From assembly GCF_900155945.1 (NCBI RefSeq), contig NZ_FTMN01000005.1, forward strand, positions 1-64,000: 64,000 nucleotides of DNA. The letters run 5' to 3'. A program made the translations under genes and the position numbers. The notes under the pieces are model-generated. The model was not told where the DNA came from and ran no database searches. It saw nothing but the letters and a program-made list of their open reading frames with translations. Shown here in pieces: positions 10,691 to 20,176 of this stretch (position 1 is its first letter; each line of letters opens with the position of its first letter). The DNA is from Marinobacterium stanieri (GTDB lineage: Bacteria > Pseudomonadota > Gammaproteobacteria > Pseudomonadales > Balneatricaceae).

Positions 10691-11898
10691 TGCGTGCTCT
10701 GATGGTATTGCTGTGCGATCTGTTCAATCAGCTGGCGGGCCAGCTGACGCTTGGAAGTCTGGGGCAGGCTGATCTCGTCATCGGCACTGACCAGGGTGAC
10801 GGCGTTGTCATCGCTGTTAAACCCGATCTCCGGGTTGGAGACGTCGTTGGCGACGATCAGGTCGAGCTGTTTGCGCGCCAGTTTGCTGCGGGCATAGCCC
10901 ACCACATCCCGGGTCTCGGCGGCAAAGCCCACGGTGTAGGGGCGGTGTTCCTGCAGGCCGGCGACGGTGGCGACAATATCCGGGTTCTTGACCAGCCGCA
11001 GCTCCATGATCTCTTCGCTGCCTTTCTTGATCTTGTGCTCGGCAACGGACACCGGGCGGTAATCGGCAACGGCCGCGGCGGCGATAAACAGGTCACACTG
11101 GTCGATACCGTCCAGGCTGGCGGCCAGCATCTCCTCGGCGGTCTCCACGGACGTGACTTCTACACGCGCCGGAGCGGGCAGGTTCACCGGGCCGCTGATC
11201 AGGCGCACGCTGGCGCCGGCATCGGCGGCGGCTTCTGCCAGAGCGTAGCCCATCTTGCCGGAGCTGTGGTTGGAGATATAGCGCACCGGATCCAGCGGTT
11301 CGCGGGTCGGACCGGCGGTAATGCAGACACGTTTGCCGGCGAGTGCGCCGTGCTGGAACTGTTCGGCGGCCAGCTCAGCCAGCTCGCCCGGCTCCAGCAT
11401 GCGACCGGGGCCGGTATCACCACAGGCCTGGGCACCGACACCGGGGCCAAACAGCTTGATGCCCTGGGAGGTGAGCTGGTGCACGTTGTCCTGAGTGCGC
11501 GGGTCGCGCCACATGGCCTGATTCATGGCCGGAGCCAGACAAATAGGCGCTTCAGTGGCCAGGCAGAGCGTGGTAAGCAGGTCGTCACCCATACCGGCAC
11601 AGAAACGGGCCATGAAGTCGGCACTGGCAGGCGCGACCAGAATCATGTCGGCCCACTTGGCCAGTTCGATATGGCCCATGCCGGCTTCGGCTTCAGGGTC
11701 CAGCAGCTGCAGGTGCACCGGGTGGCCGGACAGCGCCTGCAGTGTCAGCGGCGTAATGAACTCGGTAGCCGCCGGGGTCATGACGATACGAATATCGGCG
11801 CCGGCACCCTTCAGCAGTCGGGTCAGCTCGGCACTCTTGTAGGCCGCGATTCCGCCGGTAATGCCGAGCAAAATGCGCCGGTTAGTAAGTCTATGCAT
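10687..11898 (-). CDS. coaBC: Bifunctional phosphopantothenoylcysteine decarboxylase/synthetase
   Basis: CoaBC performs two steps of coenzyme A synthesis: CTP-dependent joining of cysteine to 4'-phosphopantothenate, then FMN-dependent decarboxylation. The CoaC half (about 1-185) shows the FMN segment [14 protein letters not shown], the PAMNQAMW motif and the substrate-clamp cysteine in [13 protein letters not shown]. The CoaB half (about 190-400) shows [21 protein letters not shown] and the lysine-rich loop AEHKIKKG. It heads the coaBC-dut-algC-argB-slmA unit and is divergent from radC. Confidence 0.97.
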   Translation of the reverse strand: MHRLTNRRILLGITGGIAAYKSAELTRLLKGAGADIRIVMTPAATEFITPLTLQALSGHPVHLQLLDPEAEAGMGHIELAKWADMILVAPASADFMARFCAGMGDDLLTTLCLATEAPICLAPAMNQAMWRDPRTQDNVHQLTSQGIKLFGPGVGAQACGDTGPGRMLEPGELAELAAEQFQHGALAGKRVCITAGPTREPLDPVRYISNHSSGKMGYALAEAAADAGASVRLISGPVNLPAPARVEVTSVETAEEMLAASLDGIDQCDLFIAAAAVADYRPVSVAEHKIKKGSEEIMELRLVKNPDIVATVAGLQEHRPYTVGFAAETRDVVGYARSKLARKQLDLIVANDVSNPEIGFNSDDNAVTLVSADDEISLPQTSKRQLARQLIEQIAQQYHQSTQ

Positions 11899-12012
11899 AC
11901 CCTGAGTATCCGGTTGTTTCTCATCTTGGGACAGGGCGCTAAGATACCACTTCGGCTGGCCAAAGCGTAGGGAGGTTCAGCCAACATACAGTCACTCACA
12001 GGGAGGTGAGAC

Positions 12013-12687
12013 ATGGCAATCAGGGATTGGCCGGCCGAGGAACGGCCGCGTGAAAAGCTGCTCGCGCGCGGTGCTCAGGCACTGTCGGATGCGGAATTAC
12101 TGGCCATTTTTCTGCGTACCGGGGTGCAGGGTTGCAGTGCCGTGGATCTGGCACGACAGCTGTTGGAGCACTTTGGCGGCTTGCGACCACTGCTGGAATC
12201 CAGCGAACAGGATTTTTGTCTGGCGCACGGGCTGGGGCCGGCCAAGTATGTCCAGCTGCAGGCGGTGCTGGAAATGTCGCGCCGGCACCTGGAAGCGCAA
12301 CTGGTGCGGGACTCGGCGCTGGAGAGCCCGACACAAGTGCGACGCTACCTGACCAGTCGGCTGCGTCATGAGCCGCGTGAGGTGTTTGCCTGCCTGCTGC
12401 TGGATAACCGCCACCGGGTAATCCGTTTCGAAGCCCTTTTCTACGGCACCATCAATGCCGCCAGTGTGCATCCGCGCGAGGTGGTCAAACTGGCGCTGGC
12501 GCACAATGCAGCGGCCCTGATTCTGGCGCATAACCACCCTTCCGGTGTGGCCGAGCCGTCTCAGGCAGACCGGCAGATTACCACGCGCCTGGTCGATGCC
12601 TTGGGATTGGTGGATATACGGGTGCTGGACCATATCGTCATTGGCGATGGCGAAGCCGTGTCCTTTGCCGAACGAGGCCTTATTTAA
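12013..12687 (+). CDS. radC: RadC family JAB-domain protein
   Basis: The 224-residue protein has a helix-hairpin-helix-like N terminus (about 1-75) and a JAB/MPN metalloprotease-fold domain (about 100-224). The metal site is visible as [14 protein letters not shown]. Despite its old name the biochemical role of RadC is unsettled. GGGAGG lies just before the ATG. It stands divergent to coaBC and before rpmB, the usual context. Confidence 0.95.
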   Translation: MAIRDWPAEERPREKLLARGAQALSDAELLAIFLRTGVQGCSAVDLARQLLEHFGGLRPLLESSEQDFCLAHGLGPAKYVQLQAVLEMSRRHLEAQLVRDSALESPTQVRRYLTSRLRHEPREVFACLLLDNRHRVIRFEALFYGTINAASVHPREVVKLALAHNAAALILAHNHPSGVAEPSQADRQITTRLVDALGLVDIRVLDHIVIGDGEAVSFAERGLI

Positions 12688-12886
12688 AAACTGGTGAAAA
12701 AAGCAACAATTTGCTGGCGCCGGTGTACAGGTGGCTGTATAATGCGCGGCCTTCTGTCCCTTAATGGTACGGTATTTTGTCCAGAGTACGTTTTTGGATT
12801 GGACGCTCCGCCTGAGGCTACGCCGGTTGCGCAGCCAATAAACATCGGACAGAGGTAACTTAACCCTGTAAAAAAGGTTTTTCACA
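12688..12886 (+). promoter_or_regulatory. rpmB-rpmG promoter and leader region
   Basis: The gap before rpmB holds a perfect TATAAT at 12738-12743. The best upstream hexamer (TTGCTG, 12711-12716) is 21 bases away, too far for a standard promoter, so the -35 is uncertain. A start near 12750 would leave a leader of about 135 bases. Within it, GGCTACGC and GCGCAGCC around 12817-12837 can pair imperfectly. A leader fold for ribosomal-protein autoregulation is possible but unproven. Confidence 0.4.
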
Positions 12887-13123
12887 ATGTCTCGAGTTTG
12901 CATGGTAACGGGCAAAGGCCCGGTAACCGGTAACAACGTTTCCCACTCAAAGCGTAGAACGCGTCGTCGTTTCCTGCCGAACCTGCACTGGCACCGTTTC
13001 TGGGTAGAAAGCGAAAACCGTTTCGTACGTCTGCGTGTTTCCTCCAAGGGCATGCGTATCATCGACAAGAAGGGTATTGATGTGGTTCTGACCGAACTGC
13101 GTGCCCGTGGCGAGAAAGTCTGA
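12887..13123 (+). CDS. rpmB: 50S ribosomal protein L28
   Basis: The 78-residue basic protein has the L28 hallmarks: [20 protein letters not shown] at the start, an [10 protein letters not shown] segment and an [14 protein letters not shown] segment. It forms the usual pair with rpmG 12 bases downstream. Confidence 0.99.
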   Translation: MSRVCMVTGKGPVTGNNVSHSKRRTRRRFLPNLHWHRFWVESENRFVRLRVSSKGMRIIDKKGIDVVLTELRARGEKV

Positions 13124-13135
13124 GGAGATTGAATC

Positions 13136-13306
13136 ATGGCAGCTAAGAGCGCTCGCGAGAAGATCCGTCTGGTATCCTCTGCTGGTACTGGTCACTTCTA
13201 CACCACTGACAAAAACAAGCGTAACACTCCGGATAAGTTCGAATTCAAGAAATACGACCCGGTTGTTCGCAAGCACGTGATCTACAAGGAAGCCAAGATC
13301 AAGTAA
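13136..13306 (+). CDS. rpmG: 50S ribosomal protein L33
   Basis: A 56-residue basic protein starts at the ATG at 13136 with GAGGAG upstream. It reads [20 protein letters not shown] at the N terminus and contains the [17 protein letters not shown] segment typical of L33. It lacks the four zinc-binding cysteines (C- form), so its supply does not depend on zinc. It is short enough to be missed by length cut-offs. Confidence 0.98.
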   Translation: MAAKSAREKIRLVSSAGTGHFYTTDKNKRNTPDKFEFKKYDPVVRKHVIYKEAKIK

Positions 13307-13330
13307 TTGATTCTGGACTGGAGATCCCGG

Positions 13331-13366
13331 AACCCCGCAATGCCTCGTGCGCTGCGGGGTTTTTTT
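13331..13366 (+). terminator. Terminator after rpmB-rpmG
   Basis: AACCCCGCA (13331-13339) pairs with TGCGGGGTT (13353-13361) and is followed by further T residues. It closes the ribosomal-protein unit. Confidence 0.9.
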
Positions 13367-13420
13367 ATGCCTGCGCGCTGTTAGGATAACGGTCATTACA
13401 CTCCTGTGAGGCCCAAGACC

Positions 13421-14311
13421 ATGTCACTGCCCCCCGGCGTTATTCGTTTTGTCCCGCTGATCTTTGTACTGCTCTGGAGTACCGGTTTTATCGGTGCCCG
13501 CTTTGGCCTGCCCTATATCGAACCCTTTTATCTGCTGCTGATTCGCACCCTGATTACCCTGGGCGTGTTTCTGGGGCTGATTCTGATCTTTCGAGCCAAG
13601 TGGCCCGCACCACGTCAGGCCATGCACCAGATGGTGACGGGAGCGCTGGTGCATGGCTGCTATCTGGGCGGTGTCTTTGCTGCCATCAAATGGCAGCTGC
13701 CGGCCGGTGTCACCTCGATACTGGTGGGGTTGCAGCCGGTGCTGACTGCAGTGCTGGCCTGGGGCGTAATGGGCCAGGCGCTGCAGGGGCGTCAGTGGCT
13801 GGGGCTGCTGCTGGGGTTGTTGGGCGTGATGCTGGTGCTGGGCACAGGGCTGCAGCCCGGGCAGTTTGAACTGCGCCCGGAAGCCGTAATATCGGCCTGC
13901 ATTGCCCTGTTTGGCATCTCCATCGGAACCCTGTATCAGAAGCGCTTTGGCGCGGGCACGGACCTGCTGACCGGGTCTTTCTATCAATACCTCTCCACCG
14001 GCCTGATGATGGCGGTACTGACGCTGGCTTTTGAGCAGCATCAGATCATCTGGCACCCCGAGTTGATCGGTGCGCTGGCCTGGCTGGTGTTTGGCCTGTC
14101 GGTCACGGCGATTCTGCTGCTGATGCTGATGATTCGGGAAGGGGAAGTGGCACGGGTTGCCAGCTATTTCTACCTGGTGCCGCCGGTAACCGCGCTGGAG
14201 GCCTGGCTGCTGTTTGACGAACAGCTGTCGCCGCTGGCGGTGGGCGGTATGGTACTGGCCGTCGCCGGGGTGTACCTGGTGCTGCGTGTGCGGACGCCGA
14301 GCGCGAAGTGA
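13421..14311 (+). CDS. EamA/DMT family transporter
   Basis: This is a 296-residue inner-membrane protein with about ten hydrophobic helices in two EamA repeats. The N-terminal LIFVLLWSTGFIGARFGLP motif is typical of drug/metabolite exporters. The ATG at 13421 was chosen over a GTG five codons earlier because GAGG lies nine bases before it. Substrate cannot be read from the sequence. It lies between the rpmG terminator and mutM and seems to be its own unit. Confidence 0.85.
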   Translation: MSLPPGVIRFVPLIFVLLWSTGFIGARFGLPYIEPFYLLLIRTLITLGVFLGLILIFRAKWPAPRQAMHQMVTGALVHGCYLGGVFAAIKWQLPAGVTSILVGLQPVLTAVLAWGVMGQALQGRQWLGLLLGLLGVMLVLGTGLQPGQFELRPEAVISACIALFGISIGTLYQKRFGAGTDLLTGSFYQYLSTGLMMAVLTLAFEQHQIIWHPELIGALAWLVFGLSVTAILLLMLMIREGEVARVASYFYLVPPVTALEAWLLFDEQLSPLAVGGMVLAVAGVYLVLRVRTPSAK

Positions 14312-14350
14312 AGCTGATATACTGCGCTGAACGACATCCGAGGAGAATAC

Positions 14351-15163
14351 ATGCCCGAGTTGCCTGAAGTTGAAACGACCCGCCGCGGAATTGCCCCTCA
14401 TGTGGAGCATAAACGCATTACCGAGTTGCAGGTTCGCCAGCCGCGCCTGCGCTGGCCGGTACCCGAGCAGCTGGGGCAGTGGATTCAGGGTGATCAGGTA
14501 CAGTCGGTGGAGCGCCGGGCCAAATACCTGCTGCTGCGCTTTGCCCGTGGTACTCTGATTCTGCATCTGGGCATGTCCGGCAGCTTGCGGATCCAGCCAG
14601 CCGGCAGCCCGGCGGGCAAGCATGACCATGTGGATTTCATTCTTGAAAGCGGCCAGTTGCTCCGGCTGACCGACCCGCGTCGCTTCGGTGCCGTGCTCTG
14701 GCAGGAAAACGGTACCTTGCACCCGTTACTGGCGTCGCTGGGGCCGGAACCGCTGGATAATGCCTTTGATGCCGAGTATCTGCAGGCCTGTTGCAAGGGG
14801 CGCAAGACGGCCATCAAGTCGCTGATCATGAATGCCGAGGTGGTGGTGGGGGTTGGTAATATTTATGCCAACGAAGCCCTGTACCGTGCCGGCATCAATC
14901 CGCGCCGTGCGGCCGGGCGCATTGCCGCAGCTCGATTGGCGTCTCTGGTGGATGCGATCAAGGTGGTGCTGGCGCAGGCGATAGAGCAGGGTGGCACCAC
15001 ACTAAAGGATTTTGTTGGCGGCGACGGCAAGCCCGGCTACTTCAAACAGGAGCTGGCGGTTTATGGCCGGGCAGGTGAGCCCTGTCTGAGTTGTGGCGAA
15101 CCCCTGAGTGAAGTAAAACTGGGTCAACGCAGTACGGTTTTCTGCCGTCAGTGTCAGCGCTAG
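14351..15163 (+). CDS. mutM: Formamidopyrimidine-DNA glycosylase
   Basis: MutM (Fpg) removes 8-oxoguanine and other oxidised purines. The mature N terminus [13 protein letters not shown] carries the catalytic Pro1 and Glu2, and the C-terminal zinc finger is complete ([11 protein letters not shown], then VFCRQCQR). GAGGAG precedes the ATG. It is 270 residues long, as expected. Confidence 0.98.
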   Translation: MPELPEVETTRRGIAPHVEHKRITELQVRQPRLRWPVPEQLGQWIQGDQVQSVERRAKYLLLRFARGTLILHLGMSGSLRIQPAGSPAGKHDHVDFILESGQLLRLTDPRRFGAVLWQENGTLHPLLASLGPEPLDNAFDAEYLQACCKGRKTAIKSLIMNAEVVVGVGNIYANEALYRAGINPRRAAGRIAAARLASLVDAIKVVLAQAIEQGGTTLKDFVGGDGKPGYFKQELAVYGRAGEPCLSCGEPLSEVKLGQRSTVFCRQCQR

Positions 15164-15186
15164 GCGCATAAACAACCGGGGTGATC

Positions 15187-16089
15187 ATGAACTGCAAGAC
15201 CGATTTGGATACCGACCAGCACCGCCGTGTGCTGAGAGAGAAGCTGGGCATCAGTCACCTGCTGGCGCAGCGCCAGTGTGCCGACATTGGCGATGTGCCA
15301 CTGCATACCGAATATTATTTCCATGCCGATGATGCTCCGTTACTGGTGTTTGTGCCGGGAATAGGGACGTACTCCGAGCTCTACGCGGATCTGCTCAGTC
15401 GCTTCTCGAAGCTGGGCTTCAATGTGGTGGGGCTGGATCTGCGTGGCCATGGCTACTCCGGCGGCCCTCGTGGGCTCTACACGGTGGAGCAGTCTGTCAG
15501 TGACATCCAGGCAGTCATTGATCATTACCAGGCGTCCCCGGAGCAGCCGGTCTATCTGTATGGCTACTCCATAGGCGCACTGCTGGCGGTTGCGGCAGCG
15601 GAGGCCGATGCGCGTATTCAGGCGGTGGTCTGTGGCACCTTGCTGGTACCAGCGCTGGCGCCGGATATGGTGCACCATCTGGGCTGGTCCTGGATCTGGG
15701 GCAGTGCCCTGTTGATGCCGGGGGTAGCCTTGCCCATGCAGAGCTTTATCGATTACGAGCAGCTGCTGGCCGGCCATCCGGCCGGTGAAGAGATCAACGC
15801 TGATCCTCGGGTCGTGTTTGATTATCCGTTGGGGACGCTCTCCAGCCTGTTTACCTGTCACCTGGGGTCGCTGACTCGGCGCTATCCGTTTCGGGGCTTG
15901 ATTGTGCATGGTGATCGGGATGAGGTGCTGCCGCTGAGTTATTCCCAACGTGTGCAGGCGACATTGACCCAACCGTTCGAGCTGGAAGCGGTGCCCGGTG
16001 AGGGGCATATGCTGCCCTGGGACCGACCCGGCCTGCTGGCGCACCTGATCGCCGACTGGCTGCATGCCGGGGCTGTCACCAAAGCTTAA
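15187..16089 (+). CDS. Alpha/beta hydrolase, lysophospholipase-like
   Basis: The 300-residue cytoplasmic protein has the alpha/beta-hydrolase order: an oxyanion-region VFVPGIGTYSELYADLL, the GLDLRGHGYSGG loop, the nucleophile elbow GYSIG, and a late GEGHMLPWD histidine. A GDRDEVLP segment supplies the likely acid. The pattern resembles monoacylglycerol lipase or lysophospholipase families. The ATG at 15187 has GGGG seven bases before it. It lies 23 bases after mutM and may be transcribed from the same promoter. The substrate is unknown. Confidence 0.8.
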   Translation: MNCKTDLDTDQHRRVLREKLGISHLLAQRQCADIGDVPLHTEYYFHADDAPLLVFVPGIGTYSELYADLLSRFSKLGFNVVGLDLRGHGYSGGPRGLYTVEQSVSDIQAVIDHYQASPEQPVYLYGYSIGALLAVAAAEADARIQAVVCGTLLVPALAPDMVHHLGWSWIWGSALLMPGVALPMQSFIDYEQLLAGHPAGEEINADPRVVFDYPLGTLSSLFTCHLGSLTRRYPFRGLIVHGDRDEVLPLSYSQRVQATLTQPFELEAVPGEGHMLPWDRPGLLAHLIADWLHAGAVTKA

Positions 16090-16162
16090 AGGCGCAGTAA
16101 CCGGCCTGTCACCCGCCAGCGGTCACAATGCCATCCTGTAGAATAATGACAGGGTGACTGCC

Positions 16163-16693
16163 ATGAACCGTCTGCAGAAGCTAAACGCCTTTGATGCCCG
16201 CGCCTTTTACTGGTTTAACGGGTATGGTCGTTCAATACCGGTCATGACCAGCAGTCGCTGGATCTCACGGCTGGGTGATGGCAGCCTGTACCTCCTGTTG
16301 GGAGTCGCGCTGGCACTCTGGGAGCCCGAAGACGGGCTGGCCTTTCTGCAGGCAGGTCTGACGGCTTATGCGCTGGAGCTGCCGCTGTATCTGTTGCTGA
16401 AAAATACCATCCGGCGCGACCGCCCCTGTCACCTCGATGATGGCTTCAAGGCTGCTATCGAACCCTCCGATAAATTCAGTTTTCCCTCGGGTCACGCTGC
16501 GGCAGCATTCGTGTTCGCCACCCTGTTGGCCGAGTTCTATCCTTCATTGGCGGCGCTGGGTTTTGTCATGGCGGCGCTGGTCGGTGGCTCACGCGTGATG
16601 CTGGGCGTGCACTATCCGACTGATATCCTGGCGGGTGCCTTGCTGGGCATGAGCGCAGCCTTGCTGGGCATCGGCTTGTGGGAGGCCTTTTGA
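16163..16693 (+). CDS. PAP2 superfamily membrane phosphatase
   Basis: The 176-residue protein has five or six membrane helices and all three PAP2 motifs: KNTIRRDRP, FPSGHAAAAF and SRVMLGVHYPTD. Members dephosphorylate lipid pyrophosphates or phosphatidate at the membrane. AGGGTG precedes the ATG at 16163. The stop codon overlaps the start of the next gene (TGATG), so this phosphatase and the following glycosyltransferase are translated together and probably act in one envelope lipid or polysaccharide step. Confidence 0.88.
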   Translation: MNRLQKLNAFDARAFYWFNGYGRSIPVMTSSRWISRLGDGSLYLLLGVALALWEPEDGLAFLQAGLTAYALELPLYLLLKNTIRRDRPCHLDDGFKAAIEPSDKFSFPSGHAAAAFVFATLLAEFYPSLAALGFVMAALVGGSRVMLGVHYPTDILAGALLGMSAALLGIGLWEAF

Positions 16694-17736
16694 TGCGAAT
16701 TCTGTATGGCGTACAAGCGACGGGTAACGGCCATATCACGCGGGCGCGAGTGCTGCTGCCGGCATTGCAGGCGGCGGGTGCCGAGGTGGATATGCTGTTC
16801 AGTGGTCGTGATCAGGCACGCCTGTTCAACATGGAGCCCTTCGGTGATTATGCCCACCGTGAAGGGCTGACGTTCGTGACCGATGCGGGCCGTGTCCAGC
16901 GCTGGCAGACATTGACCCATAACCGTCCGCTGCAACTGGTGAAGGATATCCGGGCGCTGGATCTCAATGGCTATGACCTGGTGCTGACTGACTTTGAACC
17001 GGTAACGGCCTGGGCGGCACGTCGCAGTGGTGTGCCTTCGGTCGGCATTGCGCATCAGTATGCCTTCCTGCACCGCATACCCGGCACTGGTTTCATGCCC
17101 TGGCTCAAGCCCTGCATACGCTTCTTTGCCCCGGCCGACGAGATGATCGGTCTGCACTGGCATGCCTTCAATGCGCCCATACTGCCACCGATGATTGAAC
17201 CGGTGCAGGGTACGCTCAGTGAGGACGAAACCAAGGTATTGGTGTATCTGCCGTTTGAAGCTCTCGATGAGATCATCTACTGGCTGTCCGGCTTCTCCGA
17301 TTTCCGCTTCCGCGTCTATGCCGGTGTCGATCAGCCACGCCGGATCGGCAATATCGAGCTGTGCCCCTTCAGTCGTGAAGGCTTTCAGCAGGATCTGTAC
17401 AGCTGTCGTGGTGTGATTGCCAATGCCGGTTTTGGTCTTTGCAGCGAGGCCATTCAGGCGGGTAAAAGTCTGCTGGTGAAGCCCTTGCGAGGGCAGGTTG
17501 AGCAGATTTCCAATGCGGCCGTGCTGGAGCAGATGGGGCTGGCCTGGGTGATGCCGCGGTTCGGCCAGGAACCGATTGAGCGTTGGCTGGAGCTGCCTTC
17601 AGGCGCTCCCATGCCCTGGCCGGATGTGGCCGGTACTCTGGCCCGCTGGATTACCACGGGGCGTCAGGTGCCGCTGGATAATCTTGCCCGTGAACTCTGG
17701 CATCCCCGCCCTGATATGAGTGTGTCACCCGCCTAA
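16693..17736 (+). CDS. Glycosyltransferase of the MJ1255/VC2487 type
   Basis: The 347-residue protein is a GT-B-like glycosyltransferase. It starts RILYGVQATGNGHITRA, the nucleotide-sugar transferase opening typical of this family, and ends with the acceptor/donor segment VIANAGFGLCSEAIQAGKSLLVKP. No membrane helix is clear. It is coupled to the PAP2 gene by a one-base overlap. The stop codon lies at the outer edge of the palindromic repeat at 17735-17880. The sugar and acceptor are unknown. Confidence 0.8.
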   Translation: MRILYGVQATGNGHITRARVLLPALQAAGAEVDMLFSGRDQARLFNMEPFGDYAHREGLTFVTDAGRVQRWQTLTHNRPLQLVKDIRALDLNGYDLVLTDFEPVTAWAARRSGVPSVGIAHQYAFLHRIPGTGFMPWLKPCIRFFAPADEMIGLHWHAFNAPILPPMIEPVQGTLSEDETKVLVYLPFEALDEIIYWLSGFSDFRFRVYAGVDQPRRIGNIELCPFSREGFQQDLYSCRGVIANAGFGLCSEAIQAGKSLLVKPLRGQVEQISNAAVLEQMGLAWVMPRFGQEPIERWLELPSGAPMPWPDVAGTLARWITTGRQVPLDNLARELWHPRPDMSVSPA

Positions 17737-17880
17737 CAGGCTGTCGAAAATCTATCTGCGTTGTCGAATGCTTCGTTAAAAACAGGCTCAAAATGCTCAT
17801 TTAGCCTACTAAACTGCGCTTTTTCGCCTGTTTTTGCCTAGCCTCGGCTGCCTCGATAACGTTTTTCAACAACCTGCTAA
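17735..17880. repeat. Large imperfect palindromic intergenic repeat (MITE-like)
   Basis: About 146 bases form a nested inverted repeat. The ends (AACAGGCTGTCGAAAA and the complement of TTTTTCAACAACCTGCT) match at about 14 of 18 positions. The core AAAAACAGGC near 17778 pairs with GCCTGTTTTT near 17837, and CATTTAG pairs imperfectly with CTAAACTG around a small centre. No open frame is present. The left end overlaps the glycosyltransferase stop codon. Dispersed palindromes of this layout occur in several marine gammaproteobacteria; that this is a multicopy family here is inferred. Confidence 0.7.
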
Positions 17881-18277
17881 AGCACCCTGACGCCAGATCA
17901 GGAGGGGGTTAATCTTCAGCAACGAGAATCAGACATTTGAGGCTATATCGGGTTTCAAAGGCTGGTGTGTGTTTGATAGCAGGTGAAACGGAAGACAGGC
18001 GTTTACGTAACGCCGAACGAAGAAAGAAGGTGGGGGCCAAATATCAGGGACGGATAGGAAATGTGGGGGCCGGAGCGAAAGGAGTGCAAAGATCCATCAA
18101 AGCACTCCTTCCTCTGGCTTCCTATCCGTGCGGTTAAACAGCATCCTGCCGGTGGAATCCTTTCGTCCTGTACCGCTACTGGGCCATCCTTGTATTCGTT
18201 CCCTGAACAGGAGATCCACACTGCTTATTATGCGCATCAGGAAAAATCTGGATATAGGAATTTTTCCTAATTTAAGA
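17881..18277. other. Non-coding region with nested hairpin (possible structured RNA)
   Basis: No credible gene lies here. The segment 18050-18129 folds into a long hairpin: ACGGATAGGAA (18050-18060) pairs with TTCCTATCCGT (18119-18129), and inside it AAGGAGTGC (18079-18087) pairs with GCACTCCTT (18102-18110). The octamer TGGGGGCC occurs once before and once inside it, about 33 bases apart. There is no T-run after the hairpin. It could be a small RNA, a repeat-family member or the relic of a mobile element. Confidence 0.45.
18239..18268. terminator. AT-rich hairpin at the 3' end of elbB (weak)
   Basis: AGGAAAAAT (18239-18247) pairs with ATTTTTCCT (18260-18268), 10 bases beyond the elbB stop. 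There is no T-run after the minus-strand stem and the loop is 12 bases, so it is a poor terminator. Confidence 0.3.
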
Positions 18278-18931
18278 TCAGGCTAGACTGATTACCTCAT
18301 CAACCAGCTTGTTAATGCCGGATGCCGCTTCTGAAATAGAGCCAGCCAGCATATATGCCGGCGTGGTTACCACTTTCTGTTCCTGGTCGATGACAATTTC
18401 TTCAACGCTGCACAGCTGGTGTTTGCCGCCCATGGCTTCAATCGCACCGGCAACCCCTTCGTCACTGCCGACGGTACACTGGATGCCGGTACCCAGCAGC
18501 TTCGGTGTCATGGCCGGGGCAATGCAGATCAATCCCACCGGTTTGCCGGCCTCGTGAATGGCGCGGGCAAAACGGACCAGGTCTTCATTCAGCGAACACT
18601 CGGGGCCATTGACGGCAAAGTCACTGAGGTTCTTGGCGGCGCCAAAACCGCCCGGGATGATCAACGCATCGAAGTCGCCGGCATCGGCATCGGCCAGATC
18701 CTTTACCTCGCCACGGGCCAGGCGTGCGGCTTCCACCAGTACATTGCGGGTTTCGCCTTCAGCAATTTCGCCTGTCAGGTGGTTGATCACATGCAGCTGC
18801 TCGACATTGGGGGCAAAGCACTGATATTGGACGCCATGGTGCTCCAGGCGCAAAAAGGTCAGGACGGACTCGTAGATCTCGGAACCATCGAAAACGCCGC
18901 TGCCGGACAGGATCACTGCAATCTTTTTCAT
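18278..18931 (-). CDS. elbB: Glyoxalase-like protein ElbB (DJ-1/PfpI fold)
   Basis: This is a 217-residue cytoplasmic protein of the class I glutamine amidotransferase-like superfamily. Family features are KIAVILSGSGVFDGSEIYE at the start, DALIIPGGFGAAKNLSDFA in the middle and the nucleophile-elbow cysteine in PVGLICIAPAM. E. coli ElbB has been linked to isoprenoid synthesis and has weak glyoxalase activity; its real role is uncertain. The ATG at 18931 has AAGGAG ten bases before it; the open frame extends further upstream without similarity. It is divergent from hemB. Confidence 0.9.
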   Translation of the reverse strand: MKKIAVILSGSGVFDGSEIYESVLTFLRLEHHGVQYQCFAPNVEQLHVINHLTGEIAEGETRNVLVEAARLARGEVKDLADADAGDFDALIIPGGFGAAKNLSDFAVNGPECSLNEDLVRFARAIHEAGKPVGLICIAPAMTPKLLGTGIQCTVGSDEGVAGAIEAMGGKHQLCSVEEIVIDQEQKVVTTPAYMLAGSISEAASGINKLVDEVISLA

Positions 18932-18941
18932 GCTGGTATGA

Positions 18942-20132
<1,191 letters not shown>

Positions 20133-20176
20133 TACCCCAGAGCAGATGGACGTCAGCCTGGAACTAGGAGGTCAAG

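Noticed and set aside
13424-14722. A 432-codon minus-strand frame opposite the EamA gene and mutM
   Set aside because: Gln/His-rich translation crossing two real genes; a reading shadow.
16100-16160. Pho-box-like CTGTCAC and GGTCAC sequences before the PAP2 gene
   Set aside because: The repeats are seven bases apart, not four, so they do not match a Pho box.
17937-18137. A 66-codon frame in the repeat-rich gap before elbB
   Set aside because: No ribosome-binding site or recognisable motif, and it runs through the long hairpin; treated as non-coding.
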